Shown piece by piece: positions 43,111-45,991 of a stretch of DNA of 45,991 nucleotides (position 1 is its first letter; the number at the start of each line of letters is the position of its first letter). The notes under the pieces were generated by a model. It did no database searches, was not told where the DNA came from, and was given only the letters and a program-made list of their open reading frames with translations. Source of the stretch: Rhizobium sp. ASV20. Lineage in GTDB: Bacteria; Pseudomonadota; Alphaproteobacteria; Rhizobiales; Rhizobiaceae. Location: NCBI RefSeq assembly GCF_016429015.1, contig NZ_JAELTU010000044.1, positions 1-45,991 of the forward strand. Direction: 5' to 3'. The position numbers and the translations under genes were made by a program.

Positions 43111-44067
43111 ATGGACAGTTCTGCAATCGCGGATCGGCGACAATTACGCCGCAAGCTGGGTTTCTGGCGCATTATTGCTGTTTTGCTGCTCGTGGGGCTT
43201 GGTTTTGCGCTCTATCGGTTCTTTGCAAACGATCTGCCGGACACGCGCGGACCGCAAATCGCCCGCGTCACGATTTCCGGGCTGATCCAGGACGACCCCG
43301 AACTTCTCGAGCGGCTGAAGAAGATCCGCGATAGCGATCAGGTCAAGGCGCTGGTCGTTTCCATCTCGTCGACCGGCGGCACGACTTACGGCGGCGAACG
43401 CATCTTCAAGGCGATCCGCGCTGTTGCCGCCAAGAAGCCTGTCGTTTCCGACATCCGCACCGTTGCCGCTTCGGCCGGTTACATGATCGCAGCCGCCGGC
43501 GATGATATCGTCGCTGGCGACACGTCGATCACCGGGTCGATCGGCGTCATCTTTCAGTACCCGCAGGTAAAGGATCTGCTCGACAAGGTCGGCGTTTCCC
43601 TCGACGAGATCAAATCCGCACCGCTCAAGGCCGAGCCGTCGCCTTTCCATCCGGCCAGCGAAGACGCCAAGAACATGATCCGCAACATGGTCATGGATAG
43701 CTACGCCTGGTTCGTCGATCTTGTCGCCGATCGCCGCAAGCTGCCGCGTGAGACTGTTTTGAAGCTTGCCGACGGCAGCATTTTCACCGGCCGTCAGGCG
43801 CTTCAGAACAAGCTGATCGATACGCTGGGCGGCGAAGACGAAATTCGTGCATACCTCGAGACACGCAAGGTCAAGAAGGATTTGCCGATCATCGATTGGA
43901 AGCCGGAAGACAAGAGCTCATCCTTCTTTTGGCCGGCTGCGGCTTCCCGGTTGCTAAACATGTTCGGTTATGATCCTTTTGTAAAAGGAGACGCTCTCCA
44001 GAAGATCATGACAGAGAAGTTGTTTCTTGACGGCCTGCTTTCTGTTTGGCAGGGTGCAGCCGATTAA
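43111..44067 (+). CDS. sppA: Signal peptide peptidase SppA
   Basis: Inner-membrane serine protease that degrades cleaved signal peptides. A single transmembrane segment lies at about 18-38 (FWRIIAVLLLVGLGFALYRF). The Ser/Lys dyad is Ser121 in VAASAGYMIAAA and Lys173 in SAPLKAEPSPF, 52 residues apart as in the short bacterial forms. The substrate-groove GDTSITGSIGV is also present. 318 residues is the short, single-domain type. A GTG lies directly before the chosen ATG. It precedes ihfB by 27 bases, probably one transcript. Confidence 0.93.
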   Translation: MDSSAIADRRQLRRKLGFWRIIAVLLLVGLGFALYRFFANDLPDTRGPQIARVTISGLIQDDPELLERLKKIRDSDQVKALVVSISSTGGTTYGGERIFKAIRAVAAKKPVVSDIRTVAASAGYMIAAAGDDIVAGDTSITGSIGVIFQYPQVKDLLDKVGVSLDEIKSAPLKAEPSPFHPASEDAKNMIRNMVMDSYAWFVDLVADRRKLPRETVLKLADGSIFTGRQALQNKLIDTLGGEDEIRAYLETRKVKKDLPIIDWKPEDKSSSFFWPAAASRLLNMFGYDPFVKGDALQKIMTEKLFLDGLLSVWQGAAD

Positions 44068-44094
44068 TAAATCAATGATTTAAAGGGGGTAGCC

Positions 44095-44403
44095 GTGATC
44101 AAATCGGAATTGGTGCAGATTGTTGCCGCCCGCAACCCGCATCTCTATCACCGCGACGTCGAAAATATCGTCAACGCTGTCCTCGATGAGATCACCGATG
44201 CGCTCGCAGCCGGAAACCGGGTCGAACTTCGCGGCTTCGGTGCCTTCTCCGTCAAGAACCGGCCTTCGCGATCCGGTCGCAACCCGCGTACCGGCGACAC
44301 AGTGTTTGTCGAGGAAAAGTGGGTGCCATTCTTCAAAACCGGCAAGGAGCTGCGCGAGCGGCTGAATCCTGGCGCCGGTGACGAGGAAGAAGACGACAAT
44401 TGA
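44095..44403 (+). CDS. ihfB: Integration host factor beta subunit
   Basis: DNA-bending protein acting as a heterodimer with IHF alpha in recombination, sigma-54 promoter activation and nucleoid structure. 102 residues: [34 protein letters not shown], and the DNA-minor-groove arm [31 protein letters not shown]. The start is a GTG with AAAGGGGG upstream. A short acidic tail, GDEEEDDN, ends the protein. Confidence 0.96.
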   Translation: MIKSELVQIVAARNPHLYHRDVENIVNAVLDEITDALAAGNRVELRGFGAFSVKNRPSRSGRNPRTGDTVFVEEKWVPFFKTGKELRERLNPGAGDEEEDDN

Positions 44404-44513
44404 TCGGTCGGCGCGGCCCGAATTTTCCAGCCATGCCCCTTCGGACATGATTGTGCCGCGACGCAGTGGCACTTGAATTCATCAGCCTCTTTTCTATTCT
44501 GCGGCTGAGGAAG

Positions 44514-44537
44514 GCATGCTTGCAGGTGTAAGCATGC
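44514..44537. promoter_or_regulatory. Inverted repeat upstream of the LapA-domain gene
   Basis: GCATGCTT and AAGCATGC, perfect 8-base arms around GCAGGTGT. It ends 23 bases before the ATG and so lies in the leader or the promoter of the next gene; a terminator is unlikely because no T run follows. Confidence 0.4.
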
Positions 44538-44560
44538 TCGTGAATATAAGGAGCTGCGCA

Positions 44561-44893
44561 ATGGCCAAGAAGATCGTCAATCTGCTGATATTGCTGCCGC
44601 TCGGCATCATTCTGATCATATTTTGCGTTGCCAACCGGCAATCGGTGACACTCGCGCTCAATCCTTTCAAGCCAGACGATCAGGTGCTGTCGCTGAATGC
44701 GCCACTATTCGTCTTGGTATTCGTAGCGCTGATCCTCGGTATGGTCGTCGGAGCCGGCGTAACCTGGTTCAATCAGGGGAAGCATCGCAGGCGCGCCCGC
44801 AATCAGACGCAGGAAGCCGTGCGCTGGCAGGCGGAAGCCGACAAACACCGGACGCGTGCCGAACAGATCGCCGGCCAGCTCCCGTCAAAGTGA
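44561..44893 (+). CDS. LapA-domain (DUF1049) inner-membrane protein
   Basis: Small membrane protein of 110 residues: two transmembrane helices (LLILLPLGIILIIFCVANRQ and LFVLVFVALILGMVVGAGVTW), then a basic coiled-coil-like tail. This is the LapA/YciS pattern; relatives assist LPS assembly control or lipid-related membrane stability. AAGGAG seven bases before the ATG at 44561 fixes the start. It lies 157 bases after ihfB, a conserved neighbour in alphaproteobacteria. The end overlaps the convergent GNAT gene by 9 bases. Confidence 0.85.
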   Translation: MAKKIVNLLILLPLGIILIIFCVANRQSVTLALNPFKPDDQVLSLNAPLFVLVFVALILGMVVGAGVTWFNQGKHRRRARNQTQEAVRWQAEADKHRTRAEQIAGQLPSK

Positions 44894-45343
44894 GCTGAAG
44901 TCAGCGAGCCGCATCTCTTTGTAATCGCCCTCTGGCGAAGCACCGTTGCCGATGATCTCGAAGCCAAGCGTCCGATAAAAGGATATCGCTCGCTCATTCC
45001 TGACCAGGCATTTCAGTCTGTAGCGGCGTGTCGGCCAATCGGGCAGAGCAGCAAGCAGCGCCTTGCCTGCGCCGTGCCCCTGAAAGGCCGGCAGAATGTA
45101 AAGCATGTGGATGAAGTCGTCCGGCTCCCAGACTGCCGCAAATCCCGCGATGGCGCCGTGCTCACTTTCGCAGACGAGCAGGTGCTCTCCGTTGCTGTGA
45201 ACGGCGAAGTCTTCAAGGGTGAAGTGGTCGGGATCGACCCAGAAGAAGGTTTCGCGCCGAACGCCGAGATAAATCTCCGCAAGGCATTGCATATCTTCTT
45301 CGCGTGCTGGCCGGATGGACCAGATGTCAGATTTCGATGTCAT
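44885..45343 (-). CDS. GNAT-family N-acetyltransferase
   Basis: Acyl-CoA-dependent acetyltransferase of 152 residues. It has the motif-A region MLYILPAFQGHGAGKALLAAL (CoA-pyrophosphate binding Q-x-x-G-x-A) and the motif-B end RNERAISFYRTLGFEIIGNG. The ATG at 45343 is chosen by family length; the ribosome binding site is weak, and an upstream ATG would add 12 residues. The acetyl acceptor is unknown. It follows the CoxG-like gene by 36 bases. Confidence 0.85.
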   Translation of the reverse strand: MTSKSDIWSIRPAREEDMQCLAEIYLGVRRETFFWVDPDHFTLEDFAVHSNGEHLLVCESEHGAIAGFAAVWEPDDFIHMLYILPAFQGHGAGKALLAALPDWPTRRYRLKCLVRNERAISFYRTLGFEIIGNGASPEGDYKEMRLADFSSL

Positions 45344-45379
45344 GATTCTCAATATGGACGCGAAACGTCGTCGCGGCAA

Positions 45380-45832
45380 TCAGGCGTTGGCCTGGCCGTT
45401 TATCGCCGCGGTGAAATCGGCAAAAAACTGCTGCGCCAGCTTCTTGGCGCTGGAATCGACCAGCCGCGAGCCGAGCTGCGCGATCTTGCCGCCCACCTGT
45501 GCCTTGGCTTCATATTGCAGGATCGTTTCGTCGCCGTCTTCTTTCAACACGACATCTGCGCCGCCCTTGGCAAACCCGGCGATGCCACCCTTTCCTTCGC
45601 CCGATATGGTGTAGCTTTCCGGCGCATTGATATTGGAAAGCTTGACCTCACCGTTGAAGGACGCGGATACCGGGCCGATCTTGAGCTTGACGGTTGCGGT
45701 CAGTTCCGTCGGAGAAACTCTCTCCAGGCTTTGACAGCCGGGAATACATTGCTTCAGGATCTCGGGGTCGTTCAATGCTGCCCATACGGCGTCCCTGGGT
45801 GCTGCGATCCGCTCTTCGCCGGTCATATCCAT
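45380..45832 (-). CDS. CoxG-like SRPBCC protein
   Basis: Protein of 150 residues of the CO-dehydrogenase subunit G (CoxG) group within the SRPBCC fold: ERIAAPRDAVWAALNDPEILKQCIPGCQSLE, then KLKIGPVSASFNGEV and a C-terminal IAQLGSRLVDSSAKKLAQQF. CoxG helps recruit CO dehydrogenase to membranes in Oligotropha, but in most genomes homologues occur without CO dehydrogenase; none is seen here. GGGAGG seven bases before the ATG at 45832 sets the start. It is probably cotranscribed with the GNAT gene. Confidence 0.82.
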   Translation of the reverse strand: MDMTGEERIAAPRDAVWAALNDPEILKQCIPGCQSLERVSPTELTATVKLKIGPVSASFNGEVKLSNINAPESYTISGEGKGGIAGFAKGGADVVLKEDGDETILQYEAKAQVGGKIAQLGSRLVDSSAKKLAQQFFADFTAAINGQANA

Positions 45833-45991
45833 GCGCAATCCTCCCAATGTGACATTTTGTGCATGGATCATCGCAGATCGGAAAGCGCTTTGCCAAGTGG
45901 CGGCCAGATGCTATTTGCACGCACATATCAATTTCGAGACAAGCATGGTGAAACATAGGGAAAGCCGGCCCGGCCAGAAAGCCGCGGGCGG
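45833..45991. other. End of window, no gene supported
   Basis: Upstream region of the CoxG-like gene. No gene or repeat seen; the neighbour lies beyond the edge. Confidence 0.3.

Noticed and set aside
45380..45832. Carbon monoxide dehydrogenase locus
   Set aside because: Only the CoxG-like protein is present; no coxLMS gene is visible, and such orphans are common.
1..45991. tRNA, rRNA, insertion sequences, prophage, CRISPR arrays
   Set aside because: No cloverleaf-like elements, transposase or integrase proteins, or regularly spaced repeats were seen.

Overview
The window is chromosomal DNA of a rhizobial alphaproteobacterium, most likely Rhizobium or a close relative. It is GC-rich. The gene neighbourhoods ubiB-ubiE / mutM-ech-rpsT-dnaA, rph-rdgB-hemW / hrcA-grpE and lptC-lptA-lptB-rpoN-hpf-ptsN are typical of Rhizobiaceae, and the protein sequences read as rhizobial. 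I saw no rRNA, tRNA, insertion sequence, phage gene or CRISPR array.

Left part (1-15 kb), mostly accessory metabolism. It opens with a choline-sulfate module: betC (cut by the window edge), the choline-binding protein choX and a divergent LysR regulator. The trehalose genes otsB-otsA follow. Next come a possible 24-residue ORF with a very strong ribosome binding site and a structured 3' part ending in a terminator, a class II glutamine amidotransferase, coaBC, a secreted NTF2-like protein, an SDR and a divergent LysR gene, a LysR/MFS/VOC set, and an ArsR-AHSA1-GFA operon behind a 30-bp palindrome.

Middle (15-22.6 kb), the most interesting region. One minus-strand operon encodes, in order of transcription, a histidine-ammonia-lyase-like protein without the MIO-forming Ala-Ser-Gly, a hydantoinase-like amidohydrolase, an M20 N-carbamoyl-amino-acid hydrolase, a DUF917/S-methyl-thiohydantoin desulfurase-like protein, a TfoX-domain protein and a divergent urocanate hydratase. 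hutI, hutG and hutF are absent. This set matches the steps ergothioneine (or an S-methyl derivative) -> trimethylamine + thiourocanate -> thiohydantoin propionate -> hydantoin propionate -> N-carbamoyl-glutamate -> glutamate. I infer an ergothioneine-type catabolic operon.

Right part (22.9-46 kb), mostly core genes: ubiB, ubiE, mutM, an enoyl-CoA hydratase, rpsT and dnaA. dnaA has an 800-base upstream region with a dense cluster of GANTC (CcrM) sites. Then come a GcvA-type LysR gene with a divergent DMT exporter, the rph-VOC-rdgB-hemW operon, hrcA and grpE (with an RpoH-like promoter), a repeat element and a perfect bidirectional terminator, ptsN, hpf, rpoN, lptB, lptA, lptC, sppA, ihfB, a LapA-domain protein, a GNAT acetyltransferase and a CoxG-like protein.

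Starts were chosen from ribosome binding sites and family length, and several differ from the longest open frame. Functions come from recognised sequence motifs. No database search was possible.
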